Shown here: piece by piece, positions 1 through 7,245 of the stretch | How the letters are laid out: each line of letters opens with the position of its first letter | How positions within the stretch are numbered: the stretch's first letter is position 1 | Assembly: GCA_017459225.1 (NCBI GenBank) | Contig: JAFUDL010000403.1 | Span: 1 to 7,294 of the forward strand | Origin: Kiritimatiellia bacterium | GTDB taxonomy: Bacteria > Verrucomicrobiota > Kiritimatiellia > RFP12 > UBA1067 | Reading direction: 5' to 3' | DNA length: 7,294 bases | Made by a program: the position numbers and the translations under genes | Notes under the pieces: model-generated | Database searches by the model: none | What the model was told of the DNA's origin: nothing | What the model saw: only the letters and a program-made list of their open reading frames with translations

Positions 1-77
1 AACACGAATACGCTGGCCGCGCCCAGCAGGGCGAGTATCCAGAACACCGGTCCGCCCAACATGGTCCATACGCTCAT
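1..77 (-). CDS. ExbB/TolQ/MotA-like proton channel subunit, N-terminal fragment (runs off left edge)
   Basis: Only the first 25 codons are in the window. The start ATG at 77-75 shares one base with the TGA stop of the TPR gene (TGATG), and a purine-rich AAGGTGG lies a few bases upstream inside that gene's last codons, so reinitiation by the same ribosomes is likely. The visible peptide has a short polar start, then a Gly-Gly-Pro turn (residues 8-10) leading straight into a hydrophobic segment (about 11-25, PVFWILALLGAASVFV). A GGP turn before the first membrane helix is the usual N-terminus of ExbB/TolQ/MotA-family inner-membrane proteins, which form the proton channel powering TonB- or Tol-type envelope machines. 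The preceding exported TPR gene supports this, since such pairs are common in Gram-negatives. The call rests on 25 residues and context; another small membrane protein is possible. ExbD/TolR should follow to the left if the call is right. Confidence 0.6.
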   Translation of the reverse strand, partial: MSVWTMLGGPVFWILALLGAASVFV

Positions 78-2620
78 CAGAAGCCACCTTTCTCCTTCAG
101 GCGCGCGATGCGCCGGCGCGCCTCGTCCTTCGCGGGCAGGCCCGCGCGCACAAGATATTCAAGCATCCGCGCCGCCTGCTGCAGCTCGCCGCGCGACTCG
201 TAGTGGTCGGCAAGGTTGTACACGGCGCGCGAGAAGTACTGGCGGGCGGAAGAGTCGAACCACACGCGCGGCGCGTTCTCGGCGCCTGGCGAGCCGTCGG
301 GACGCACCCCGTCCCAGTACGCCTGCACCACGTTGGTGTAGTAAACGTCGGCCGCCTCGTCGAGCCTGTTCAGCTTCTCAAGCGCGCGCGCCATGTTGTA
401 CGACGCCGCGATTCTCTGCGACGGCGAGTAGCTTTCGTCCTTCTGGATCATTCCGTACGCGTCGATCGCGCTCTGGTAGCGCTTTGCGTCGCCAGCGCCC
501 ATCACGAAGTAGCAGTTGGCGCGCACCAGCGCCGCGCGGTGCTGCATCGCCTCGCCGCCGTTCGCCCTCGCCGCGCGCTCAAGCACGAACTCGGCATCCT
601 CGAATCTTCCAAGCTCGCTCAGCGCCTCGCCCTGCAGCACAAGCGCCTCGGCCACCCATGCCGAGCCTGCAGACGGCTTTGCCGCGCCCTCCGCGCCGGA
701 TGCCGCCTCCGCGTTCGCCACGGCGTTCGTCGAAGCGCCCACCGCCAGCTCAAGCGCCTTCTGGAAGTCGGGCAGCTCCACCGCGCACCTCGCCGCCCTC
801 ACGAACGCCTCCACGCGACGCTCCGCCTTCACGTTCGCGTTTGTGGCGCATGCCTCGAAGCCCGCTATCGCGGCCGGCCATTCGCGGTGCCCCGCGTCGT
901 ATGTGGCAAGCCACATCTGCAGATCCACGCGCAGCGGCGAATCCGCCATTCGCGCAAGAAGCGCGCGCGCGGCCTCCGAGGCCTCGCGATCGCCTCCCGC
1001 GCCGTACTTGCAGAGCACGATCAGGAAGTCCATCTCGTCGCGCCGCGATTCGTCCAGCTTGCCGACGGCCGCGAAGTCGGCCTCCGCCTCCGGGAAGCGG
1101 TAGACGCGGTAAAGCGCCTTCCCCCGCCCTGAGAGCGCACGCACTCGCTGTTCCGGCGTGGGACGGCGCTTGGCCGCCTCGTCGAGAATCAGGCGGTACA
1201 CCGCCACCGCGTCCTCCACATGGCCAAGGGACGCCTCCAGCGACGCTAGGCGCAGCCCCGCCTCCACCGCGAACTCGCCGCCCTCCTTGTGTATGGCGCG
1301 GAAGGCCTCTGCGGCATCGCCGCTCTTCTTCGCGCGCGCCAGCGCGTCAGCCCTGCGGAACAGCGCCTTGTCCTGAATGTCTCCCGCGGGAACGGAACCG
1401 TAGATGGCCGCAGCCTCTTCGAATCTTCCGTCCGCAAAGAGCGCATCCGCCTGCTTGAACGTGCATCGCGCCTTGTCCACTACGTTGGACGCCACCTGCG
1501 CCGCGCGCGCGAAAAGCCCCACCGCCTCCGAATGGCGCCCAAGCTGCATGAACGCCCAGCCGCGTCCTTCAAGAACGTGCGCGTCCAGCGCGTGTGCGGG
1601 AAAGGCCTGAAGAAGCACGGCGTATTCGCGCACAGCGGCCTCTGCGTCGCCTGCCGCGAGCAGACCGTCCGCCAGCCTGCGCTGGGCCGCGGCGCTTTCC
1701 GGCGCGTCGGGATAGCGGCGCACGAGAGCGGATATCTGCGCCGCGCCGGCAACGCGTCCTGTCGGCGACGCAAAGTGCGCGAATCCAAGAGCGAATCCCG
1801 CATGGCGCACGAGCTCGGGAATCTGCGCACGGAGAACGGCGTTAGATGCCGAGGCAACAGCGCCATCCACCGCGCCAGCCGCAAGCATGCTTTCGGAGAG
1901 AGCGCATGCCGCGAGCACATACGCCCTTTCCGACGTGTTCGTGCCGCCGGCCACAAGCGCCTCGCGGATCTTCTTCGCGCCAGCCGCGTCTCCTGTCGCC
2001 ACGGAAAGGTCCGCCTCGAGAAGACGAGCCTCGTCGCCTGCCGAACCCGGTGCCGACGGCGCGCCCTCCTTGCGAAGAAGCGCCAATGCGGCCGCCGCGT
2101 CTCCCGCGCGGTACTTGAAGCGCGCCCATTCCACGGCGTTTTCGGCGCGCGACTTGACGTCGCCCGCAAGCGCGGCTGCCGCGCGCGCGTAAGCGGCGTC
2201 AGCGGCAGCGGGCGTTCCAGAGCTGGCCTCCACACGAGCCGCGAGGCGCAGCGCGAGCGAGGTGTACTGTTTCTCGGAAAAAGGTTCGGCGAGAAGCGCG
2301 CGCGCCGCATCGGCCTTGCCGTCCTTGGCGCTTGCCCATGCGCGCCAGTAGCGGAACCCCTCGCCGGTGGCGTCAGGCCATGAGCCGAGAAGCGAAAGCA
2401 TCTCCGCGGCCCGCCCCGCGCCGGCAAGCGCCTCGAGCTGCACCAGGCGGGATTCGGCGCGAACGACGGACGACGTGGTGGCGTTGGCCGCAGCCGCGGC
2501 GTGCTTCGCCGCGAGTCCCCACAGTCCATCTCCAAGAGCGCGGCGCGCCACCACCAGATCGTCCGCCGCGAAGAGCGCACCGGAGGCAAGCAGAAGTACG
2601 ATGGAGACTAGCCTCCTCAT
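77..2620 (-). CDS. Exported tetratricopeptide-repeat protein, 847 aa, coupled to an ExbB-like gene
   Basis: The start is ATG at 2620, which overlaps the era stop as ATGA. The open frame extends upstream to 2842, but that part lies over era and is discarded. Residues 1-18 form a Sec signal peptide: MRR, a hydrophobic core, then a small-residue cleavage region around LFA-AD. The mature protein is Ala-rich and almost wholly helical, with TPR-like helix pairs (small residues at spaced positions, a Gly or Asn turn, then an E-A-hydrophobic motif). Clear units lie near residues 313-344, 346-377, 384-410, 452-483, 658-688, 737-768 and 798-826; the N-terminal third is more degenerate. A low-complexity Ala/Ser/Gly linker sits near 633-653. 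No catalytic motif is visible and no second membrane segment, so it is probably a periplasmic scaffold. It has no strong Shine-Dalgarno and is probably translated by coupling from era. Its stop overlaps the ExbB-like start, so it probably works with that channel, as TPR partners of TonB/Tol systems do; its partner and substrate are unknown. Confidence 0.85.
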   Translation of the reverse strand: MRRLVSIVLLLASGALFAADDLVVARRALGDGLWGLAAKHAAAAANATTSSVVRAESRLVQLEALAGAGRAAEMLSLLGSWPDATGEGFRYWRAWASAKDGKADAARALLAEPFSEKQYTSLALRLAARVEASSGTPAAADAAYARAAAALAGDVKSRAENAVEWARFKYRAGDAAAALALLRKEGAPSAPGSAGDEARLLEADLSVATGDAAGAKKIREALVAGGTNTSERAYVLAACALSESMLAAGAVDGAVASASNAVLRAQIPELVRHAGFALGFAHFASPTGRVAGAAQISALVRRYPDAPESAAAQRRLADGLLAAGDAEAAVREYAVLLQAFPAHALDAHVLEGRGWAFMQLGRHSEAVGLFARAAQVASNVVDKARCTFKQADALFADGRFEEAAAIYGSVPAGDIQDKALFRRADALARAKKSGDAAEAFRAIHKEGGEFAVEAGLRLASLEASLGHVEDAVAVYRLILDEAAKRRPTPEQRVRALSGRGKALYRVYRFPEAEADFAAVGKLDESRRDEMDFLIVLCKYGAGGDREASEAARALLARMADSPLRVDLQMWLATYDAGHREWPAAIAGFEACATNANVKAERRVEAFVRAARCAVELPDFQKALELAVGASTNAVANAEAASGAEGAAKPSAGSAWVAEALVLQGEALSELGRFEDAEFVLERAARANGGEAMQHRAALVRANCYFVMGAGDAKRYQSAIDAYGMIQKDESYSPSQRIAASYNMARALEKLNRLDEAADVYYTNVVQAYWDGVRPDGSPGAENAPRVWFDSSARQYFSRAVYNLADHYESRGELQQAARMLEYLVRAGLPAKDEARRRIARLKEKGGF

Positions 2621-3585
2621 TGCCGCGACCCGAGGTATCCCATCTCCGCGAGGATGCGGTTGTTCTTCATCCAGTTCGGCACCACCTTCACCCAGAGCTC
2701 CAGGCGCACGCGCACTCCGAAGATGTCCGAAAGCTCCGGCTCGGCGCTCATGCGCACGGCCTTGACGAGACTGCCGCCAGGACCGATCACGATGGCCTTC
2801 TGGGATGGACGGTTCACGTAGATCGTCGCGGCGACGTCCCACGCCGTTCTGCGCCGCTCATCGACGTCGGTCACCACCACGCCGATTTCGTGCGGCACCT
2901 CGTCGTGAAGGCGCTGCAGCAGCTTCTCGCGTATCACGTCCGCAATCGCGAGCTTGCGCGGATAGTCGGTCACGATGTCCTCGGGGAACAGCGCCGGTCC
3001 AGGCTCCGCGAGACCGAACAGCGCGTCCATCAGCGCATCGCATCCGTTCGGACGTATTCCGCACGCCTTCACCCACACCGGCTCCGGCGGAGGCGGCGCG
3101 TCTTCATGCGCGGCGGCGGCGCGGTCTGCCAGCACTTCGCGCCACAGGTCGCGGAACATCGTCTCGTAGAACGGAGATCGGTCGCACTTGTTGAGGGCAA
3201 AGACGCATTTCGCGGGCGCCTCCTTGGCGACGCGCCGCATCCAGCCGTCGTCCTCGAGCTGCGGCTCGTGCGCCGCGTCGAAGAGCACCAGAAGGATGTC
3301 CACCCCCGCGCTCGACGCGCGGGCCATGCCGTTCAGAAGCTTGCCGAGATGGCCCACCGCCTTGTGGAGGCCAGGGGTGTCAAGCAGCACCAGCTGCCCT
3401 CGCGGATCCTCCACGATGCCGCGTATCGTGTTGCGCGTGGTCTGCTCTACCGGGCTCACGATGGACACCTTCTCGCCCACGAGCCTGTTCACCACGGTTG
3501 ACTTGCCGGCGTTCGTGCGGCCCACCACGCCGACCACCGCGGCCTTGCGCTCTTGCGCCATTTCATTCTCGGGGCTGCTTTCCAT
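2617..3585 (-). CDS. era: GTPase Era, 16S rRNA-binding ribosome assembly factor
   Basis: Era is a GTPase that binds the 3' end of 16S rRNA and helps mature the 30S subunit; it acts in the cytoplasm or at the inner membrane face. The 322-residue product has G1 GRTNAGKST at 22-30, the switch I region QTTRNTIRG at 48-56 (G2 Thr), G3 DTPG at 69-72 and G4 NKCD at 132-135. The G5 loop is weak (VKACG near 172-176 instead of the usual SA motif) and is preceded by a Pro-rich insert, EDAPPPPEP at 161-169. The C-terminal KH domain includes AIVIGPGG at 264-271 and the Era hallmark LELWVKV at 295-301. Length is slightly above the usual 300 because of the N-terminal tail and the insert. ATG 3585 is preceded by AAGGAGA at good spacing, which settles the start; ATG at codon 9 is the alternative. 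The gene follows gyrA by 21 nt and its stop overlaps the TPR gene start by ATGA. The Pro at 269 and the acidic stretch near 281-287 are unusual for the KH domain. Confidence 0.96.
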   Translation of the reverse strand: MESSPENEMAQERKAAVVGVVGRTNAGKSTVVNRLVGEKVSIVSPVEQTTRNTIRGIVEDPRGQLVLLDTPGLHKAVGHLGKLLNGMARASSAGVDILLVLFDAAHEPQLEDDGWMRRVAKEAPAKCVFALNKCDRSPFYETMFRDLWREVLADRAAAAHEDAPPPPEPVWVKACGIRPNGCDALMDALFGLAEPGPALFPEDIVTDYPRKLAIADVIREKLLQRLHDEVPHEIGVVVTDVDERRRTAWDVAATIYVNRPSQKAIVIGPGGSLVKAVRMSAEPELSDIFGVRVRLELWVKVVPNWMKNNRILAEMGYLGSRQ

Positions 3586-3591
3586 GGCTGT

Positions 3592-3597
3592 CTCCTT
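3592..3597 (-). promoter_or_regulatory. Shine-Dalgarno for era (AAGGAG)
   Basis: On the minus strand AAGGAG ends six bases before the era ATG, in the 21-nt gap after gyrA. It fixes the start at 3585 rather than at the internal Met codon 9, and it is the best-placed ribosome binding site in the operon. Confidence 0.8.
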
Positions 3598-3606
3598 CGG
3601 GCGCCG

Positions 3607-6156
3607 TCATTCGGCTTCGTTCTGCGTCCCAGCCTCCGGCACGGCAACGGCTTCCGCCTCCGTCTCGCCGTCAGGCTCGGCCTCCGCCACAGACACGGAT
3701 ACGAGCTTCGCGCCCTCGGTGAGGCGCACCAGCTTTACGCCCATGCCGCTGCGGCCAACGACGGTGATGTCCACCACGCGCTGGCGCACCATGAGGCCGT
3801 CGGAGGTTATGGAGATGATCGACTCGTCGTCGCGCACCGCGTGCGCCGAGACCACGCGTCCGTTGCGGTCCGCGCCCTTGATCGCTGTAACGCCCATAGC
3901 GCCGCGGTGCTTGCGTTCGTAGGCGCTGAACTCGGTGCGCTTGCCGTAGCCGTTCTCAGTGGCCACGAGAAGCGTCTTCGAGTCGTCGACGACGTCGAGC
4001 GAGCACACGGCGTCGCCCTCGCGCAGCTTGAGCCCGCGCACTCCCGTGGCGGCGCGGCCCATGCGGCGCACCTCGTCGGAGCAGAAGCGCGTGCCGATGC
4101 CGTTGCGGGTGATCATCACCACGTCTTCGCCCGGCTTCACGAGGCGCACCTCCACGAGCTCGTCGCCCTCATCGATGTTGAGGGCTCGAATGCCGCTGCG
4201 GTTGACGTTCTTGAAGTCGCCGAGCAACGTCTTCTTCACGGTGCCGTTCTGCGTGGCGAACATCACGTCCACGTCGCCCTCGAAGGAGCGGATGGGCAGA
4301 AGCCGCAGCACCTGCTCGCCGGGCTGGAGGCTGAGGAAGTTGACGAGCGGCTTGCCGAAGCTCGTGCGCGGGGCCTCGGGAATCTCGTAGGCGTCCTTGA
4401 GGAAGAGGCGGCCGGTGTTCGTGAAGAACATGAGCGAGTCGTGCGTCTCGGCCACGAAGACGAGCCTGAGGAAGTCTTCGTCCTTGAGCTGCGCGCCCTT
4501 TATGCCGCGCCCGCCGCGGTTCTGCTCCTTGTACTCGGTGAGAGGCACGCGCTTGATGTAGCCGCGGTTGGAGAGGGTGATCACGCAGGGCTCGTCGGCG
4601 ATGAGGTCCTTGAGCGACACCTCGTTCTCGTCGATGGTGATCTCGGTGCGGCGTCGTCCGTCCTCCTTCGAGGCGAACTTCTCCTTGAGCATCGCAAGGT
4701 CGTCCTTGATGATCTGATAGACGCGTCCCGCGTCGGCTAGGATGGCCTGGAGGTCGGCGATCGTCACGAGCAGCGCGGCCAGCTCGGCCTCCAGCTTCTC
4801 GCGTTCGAGGCCGGTGAGCTGGTAGAGGCGCATCTCGAGGATCGCGTTCACCTGAGCGTCGGAGAAGCCGTAGGCGGCCTGCAGGCGCGTCTTCGCCTCC
4901 TCCTTGTTGGACGACGACCGGATGATCTTTACGACGTCGTCGAGGTTCGCGATCGCGATGAGCAGCCCGTCGAGGATGTGCTTGCGGGCCAGCGCCTTGT
5001 TGAGGTCGAACTTCGTGCGGCGGGTGATCACCTCGAAGCGGTGGTTCACGTAGCAGCGGAAGAAGTCCTTGAGGTTCATGATCTTCGGGCGGCCCTGGTC
5101 GATGGCGAGCATGATCGCGCCGAAGGTGGTCTGAAGCTCGGTGTGCCTGTAGAGCTTGTTGAGGACGATCTGCGCAACGGCGTCGCGCTTGAGCTCCACG
5201 ACCACGCGGATGTCCTCCGCCGACTCGTCGCGTATGTCGGAGACGCCTTCGATGACCTTGTCCTTCACGAGCTCGGCCATGTGCTTGATCATCTCGGTCT
5301 TGTTCACCGTGTATGGAATCTCGGTGATTATGATGCGCTCGCGATCGCCCTTCCACTCCTCGATCTCGGCCTTGCCGCGCACGCAGAGCTGCCCCCTGCC
5401 AAGCTTGTACATGGCGCGGATGCCGTTCATGCCGCACACCTGCGCGCCGGTGGGGAAGTCTGGCCCCTTCACGAACTGCATCAGCTCGTCGATGGAGCAG
5501 TCGCGGTGATCGACGTAGTAGGTGATGCCGTCGCAGAGCTCGCCGAGGTTGTGGGGCGGGATGTTGGTGGCCATGCCGACGGCGATGCCGGAGGAGCCGT
5601 TGAGGAGCAGGTTGGGAAGCTTCGCGGGCAGGACGGTGGGCTCGTCCAGCGTCTCGTCGAAGTTCTTCATCATGTCCACGGTGTCCTTCTCAAGGTCCGC
5701 AAGCATCTCCTCCGCGGCCTTCTGCATGCGCACCTCGGTGTAGCGCATCGCGGCCGCGCCGTCGCCGTCAATCGAGCCGAAGTTTCCGTGACCGTCGACG
5801 AGCGGCACGCGCAGGGAGAACGGCTGGGCCATGCGCACGATCGTGTCGTAGATCGAAAAGTCGCCGTGCGGGTGGTACTTGCCCATCACCTCACCAACGA
5901 CGCGGGCGGACTTCATGAACTTCGCGCCTGAGGTGACGTTGAGCTTGTACATGCCGAAGAGCGACCTGCGGTGCACCGGCTTGAGCCCGTCGCGCGCGTC
6001 CGGCAGGGCGCGCCCGATGATCACGCTCATCGAATAGTCGATGTAGTCGCGGCTCATCTCCTCGACGATGTTCACGTCCTCCATCAGCGCTGCGGCCGCC
6101 GCTGGCGCCTGCTGGACTGATTCCTCTGCTGCTTCGTTTTTCTCTTCGTCGCTCAT
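3607..6156 (-). CDS. gyrA: DNA gyrase subunit A (type IIA topoisomerase)
   Basis: GyrA is the DNA-breakage subunit of the A2B2 gyrase that adds negative supercoils using ATP. The 849-residue product has the N-terminal breakage domain with [13 protein letters not shown] at 52-64, the quinolone region [12 protein letters not shown] at 93-104, and the catalytic tyrosine Y139 in [28 protein letters not shown] and a helical coiled-coil/dimer gate region (about 370-500) follow. The C-terminal DNA-wrapping beta-pinwheel has six recurring strand-turn blades, with turns near 531, 581, 637, 685, 735 and 786. The GyrA box QNRGGRG is at 545-551, which identifies gyrase rather than topoisomerase IV ParC. 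An acidic tail (824-849) ends the protein, as in E. coli GyrA, where it tunes supercoiling. The position equal to E. coli Ser83 is Phe100; Asp87 is kept as Asp104. MSDEE is a natural-looking N-terminus, but the ATG has no good ribosome binding site. No gyrB is adjacent; it is the first gene after the promoter at 6222-6250. Confidence 0.97.
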   Translation of the reverse strand: MSDEEKNEAAEESVQQAPAAAAALMEDVNIVEEMSRDYIDYSMSVIIGRALPDARDGLKPVHRRSLFGMYKLNVTSGAKFMKSARVVGEVMGKYHPHGDFSIYDTIVRMAQPFSLRVPLVDGHGNFGSIDGDGAAAMRYTEVRMQKAAEEMLADLEKDTVDMMKNFDETLDEPTVLPAKLPNLLLNGSSGIAVGMATNIPPHNLGELCDGITYYVDHRDCSIDELMQFVKGPDFPTGAQVCGMNGIRAMYKLGRGQLCVRGKAEIEEWKGDRERIIITEIPYTVNKTEMIKHMAELVKDKVIEGVSDIRDESAEDIRVVVELKRDAVAQIVLNKLYRHTELQTTFGAIMLAIDQGRPKIMNLKDFFRCYVNHRFEVITRRTKFDLNKALARKHILDGLLIAIANLDDVVKIIRSSSNKEEAKTRLQAAYGFSDAQVNAILEMRLYQLTGLEREKLEAELAALLVTIADLQAILADAGRVYQIIKDDLAMLKEKFASKEDGRRRTEITIDENEVSLKDLIADEPCVITLSNRGYIKRVPLTEYKEQNRGGRGIKGAQLKDEDFLRLVFVAETHDSLMFFTNTGRLFLKDAYEIPEAPRTSFGKPLVNFLSLQPGEQVLRLLPIRSFEGDVDVMFATQNGTVKKTLLGDFKNVNRSGIRALNIDEGDELVEVRLVKPGEDVVMITRNGIGTRFCSDEVRRMGRAATGVRGLKLREGDAVCSLDVVDDSKTLLVATENGYGKRTEFSAYERKHRGAMGVTAIKGADRNGRVVSAHAVRDDESIISITSDGLMVRQRVVDITVVGRSGMGVKLVRLTEGAKLVSVSVAEAEPDGETEAEAVAVPEAGTQNEAE

Positions 6157-6166
6157 GACATTCTGC

Positions 6167-6191
6167 GGCCCCGCGCCGACGGCGCGCGGCC
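6167..6191 (-). promoter_or_regulatory. GC-rich hairpin in the gyrA leader
   Basis: Two 11-nt arms (6167-6177 and 6181-6191) pair with a single G-G mismatch around a 3-nt loop, giving 10 GC pairs. The hairpin lies in the expected 5' leader, ending ten bases before the gyrA ATG. No T-run follows on either strand, so it is not a classic terminator. It could hide the AUG at 6193-6191, bring an upstream Shine-Dalgarno closer to the gyrA start, or act as a translational control element. That it forms is inferred from sequence only. Confidence 0.6.
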
Positions 6192-6199
6192 ATTGATTT

Positions 6200-6204
6200 T
6201 CCTT
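6200..6204 (-). promoter_or_regulatory. Shine-Dalgarno (AAGGA) in the gyrA leader, aligned to an out-of-frame AUG
   Basis: AAGGA lies six bases before an ATG at 6193-6191, an ideal spacing, but that ATG is not in frame with gyrA. The true gyrA ATG at 6156 is 43 bases from it in the linear sequence and about 18 if the 6167-6191 hairpin is folded out. No comparable motif lies directly before 6156. Confidence 0.5.
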
Positions 6205-6221
6205 GATTGATTTATGAAGAT

Positions 6222-6250
6222 ATTATACCATAAATCGGATGGAAAACCAA
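6222..6250 (-). promoter_or_regulatory. Sigma-70-type promoter with extended -10, driving gyrA-era-TPR-exbB
   Basis: On the minus strand the -10 is a perfect TATAAT (6227-6222) preceded by TG one base away (TGGTATAAT), an extended -10. A -35-like TTGGTT (6250-6245) sits exactly 17 bp upstream and matches three of six consensus bases; the extended -10 makes up for this. It lies in the only AT-rich stretch of the window, 66-95 bases before the gyrA start. Transcription would begin near 6215, leaving a leader of about 59 nt. No other consensus-like promoter was seen between the later genes. Confidence 0.85.
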
Positions 6251-6264
6251 TGAGAATATGCTGG

Positions 6265-7245
6265 TCACTTCGCCTGGATGCGGGCGGCGCGGATGGTGTT
6301 TCCGCATGGATCCAAGACGCCCGCGAACTCGGCCGTGGGAACGCCGCCACGCCAGCGGTTCACGCGCACAAGCAGGATGTACTGGCGGTAGTATCTGCGC
6401 AGGGGATATTCAGCGTACGGGGCGGAATCCAGCCCGCCCTGCGCCACGCCCACCATCGTCGACTCCGAGCCGAGTCCGAACGCGAGCAGCACTCCTCCCG
6501 TCGTCTTGAGCTCCGCAAGCGCGCCCGCAGCCGTGTATGCGGAATCCTCCTTCTCCGTGTGCAGAAGAGCCTGGCCGAAGTCGCGGTACACGTCGCGCCC
6601 GGCGTTTATGACGGGCGAGACTGCCGCCACGACGAGTCCGTTCGTCACCATCGTCGGCACGCATGCGGAACGCTCCGGGTCAAGTCCAACCGCGGCGTCG
6701 TCGGGCAGATACGCGCCATCCTCGCCGCGCTCGCGGTATGCGGCGCGCGGCGACTTGTCGGCCCACACCGTGTGCCCCATCAGAAACTTCAGGCCGAAGT
6801 TGTTCAGCGCCTGCACCTCGGCCTGGTTGAGCGAGTATGGCACAAGGAGAGCGCGCAGCTCCGGCGCGAGACCGGAATTGGATTCCGTAACCGTGTCGGG
6901 GAAAGGCCAGTTCATGCCGGACGCCCTGCACGGCCCCATGTAGAGGTACCCTTCCGTGCCTGCAGTCTTGTTCGTGCGCGCATAGTCGAATCCGTCGTCA
7001 GCCGAACGCACCGAAAGCGGCGTCTCTGCGTCCATCAGCCAGTCAAGCCTGTCCAGCCTGCCATCGTGCAGCGATATGAACGTCTCCACCGCGCGCGCCA
7101 CGGCCTGCTGGTTTGCTATGGAGACCTTCCGCGCCGCCGTGCGCCGCATGTCGCCGATCCTTCCCACCGCAAGCGTCGACACTATCGCGATGAGCGCAAT
7201 CACCATCACAAGCTCTATGAGCGTGAAGCCTTTTCTTGCCTTCAT
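6265..7245 (-). CDS. Prepilin-type N-terminal cleavage/methylation domain protein (type IV pilin or pseudopilin-like), 326 aa
   Basis: The N-terminus is a textbook class III signal: a short basic leader MKARKG, prepilin peptidase cleavage between Gly6 and Phe7, then FTLIELVMVIALIAIVSTLA (7-26) with Glu11 at mature position +5. Such proteins are cut and N-methylated by PilD, sit in the inner membrane and assemble into type IV pili or type II secretion pseudopili. The rest (about 30-326) is a long globular domain that I do not recognise, with single Cys at 106, 195 and 314 and aromatic-rich patches near 276-300. At 326 residues it is longer than a typical major pilin (about 150), so it may be a minor pilin or one of the many stand-alone prepilin-like proteins of PVC bacteria. 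A purine-rich AAGGAAGG (7260-7253) precedes the ATG by seven bases. Upstream the frame stays open to the window edge, but the leader fixes the start. No terminator is visible before the gyrA promoter. Confidence 0.88.
   Translation of the reverse strand: MKARKGFTLIELVMVIALIAIVSTLAVGRIGDMRRTAARKVSIANQQAVARAVETFISLHDGRLDRLDWLMDAETPLSVRSADDGFDYARTNKTAGTEGYLYMGPCRASGMNWPFPDTVTESNSGLAPELRALLVPYSLNQAEVQALNNFGLKFLMGHTVWADKSPRAAYRERGEDGAYLPDDAAVGLDPERSACVPTMVTNGLVVAAVSPVINAGRDVYRDFGQALLHTEKEDSAYTAAGALAELKTTGGVLLAFGLGSESTMVGVAQGGLDSAPYAEYPLRRYYRQYILLVRVNRWRGGVPTAEFAGVLDPCGNTIRAARIQAK

Larger units (their letters stand above)
6157..6264. other. Intergenic AT-rich spacer between the prepilin-type gene and gyrA
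   Basis: This 108-nt spacer is the only sizeable gap and is much richer in A and T than the surrounding genes, mainly from 6194 to 6262. It contains the promoter, leader Shine-Dalgarno and hairpin described separately. No rho-independent terminator for the upstream gene is visible. Confidence 0.8.

Noticed and set aside
61..2383. Several long plus-strand frames opposite the TPR gene (for example 61-1458 and 1289-2383)
   Set aside because: Their products are extremely Arg/Pro/Ser/Ala-rich, as expected of antisense frames in GC-rich DNA, while the minus-strand frame has a signal peptide, TPR pattern and tight junctions.
2621..2842. 74-codon upstream extension of the TPR frame
   Set aside because: It lies wholly within era and encodes a low-complexity Arg/Gly-rich stretch; the ATG at 2620 gives an immediate signal peptide and an ATGA overlap with era.
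3553..4740. 395-codon plus-strand open frame opposite the GyrA C-terminal half
   Set aside because: It is antisense to a well-conserved gyrA, its translation is rich in Val/Leu/His/Glu repeats typical of GC-codon mirror frames, and it has no recognisable domain.
4978..5931. 317-codon plus-strand open frame opposite the GyrA N-terminal half
   Set aside because: Antisense shadow of the most conserved part of gyrA; composition dominated by Val, His, Leu, Asp and Gly with no motif.
6167..6191. GC hairpin as a rho-independent terminator
   Set aside because: No run of T follows it on the minus strand, and it lies downstream of the promoter, ahead of gyrA, so leader structure is the better reading.
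5891..6193. 100-codon minus-strand frame starting at the SD-linked ATG 6193
   Set aside because: Not listed as a gene because most of it overlaps gyrA in another frame and its Arg-rich product looks like a shadow; its start signal is kept as a finding about the leader.
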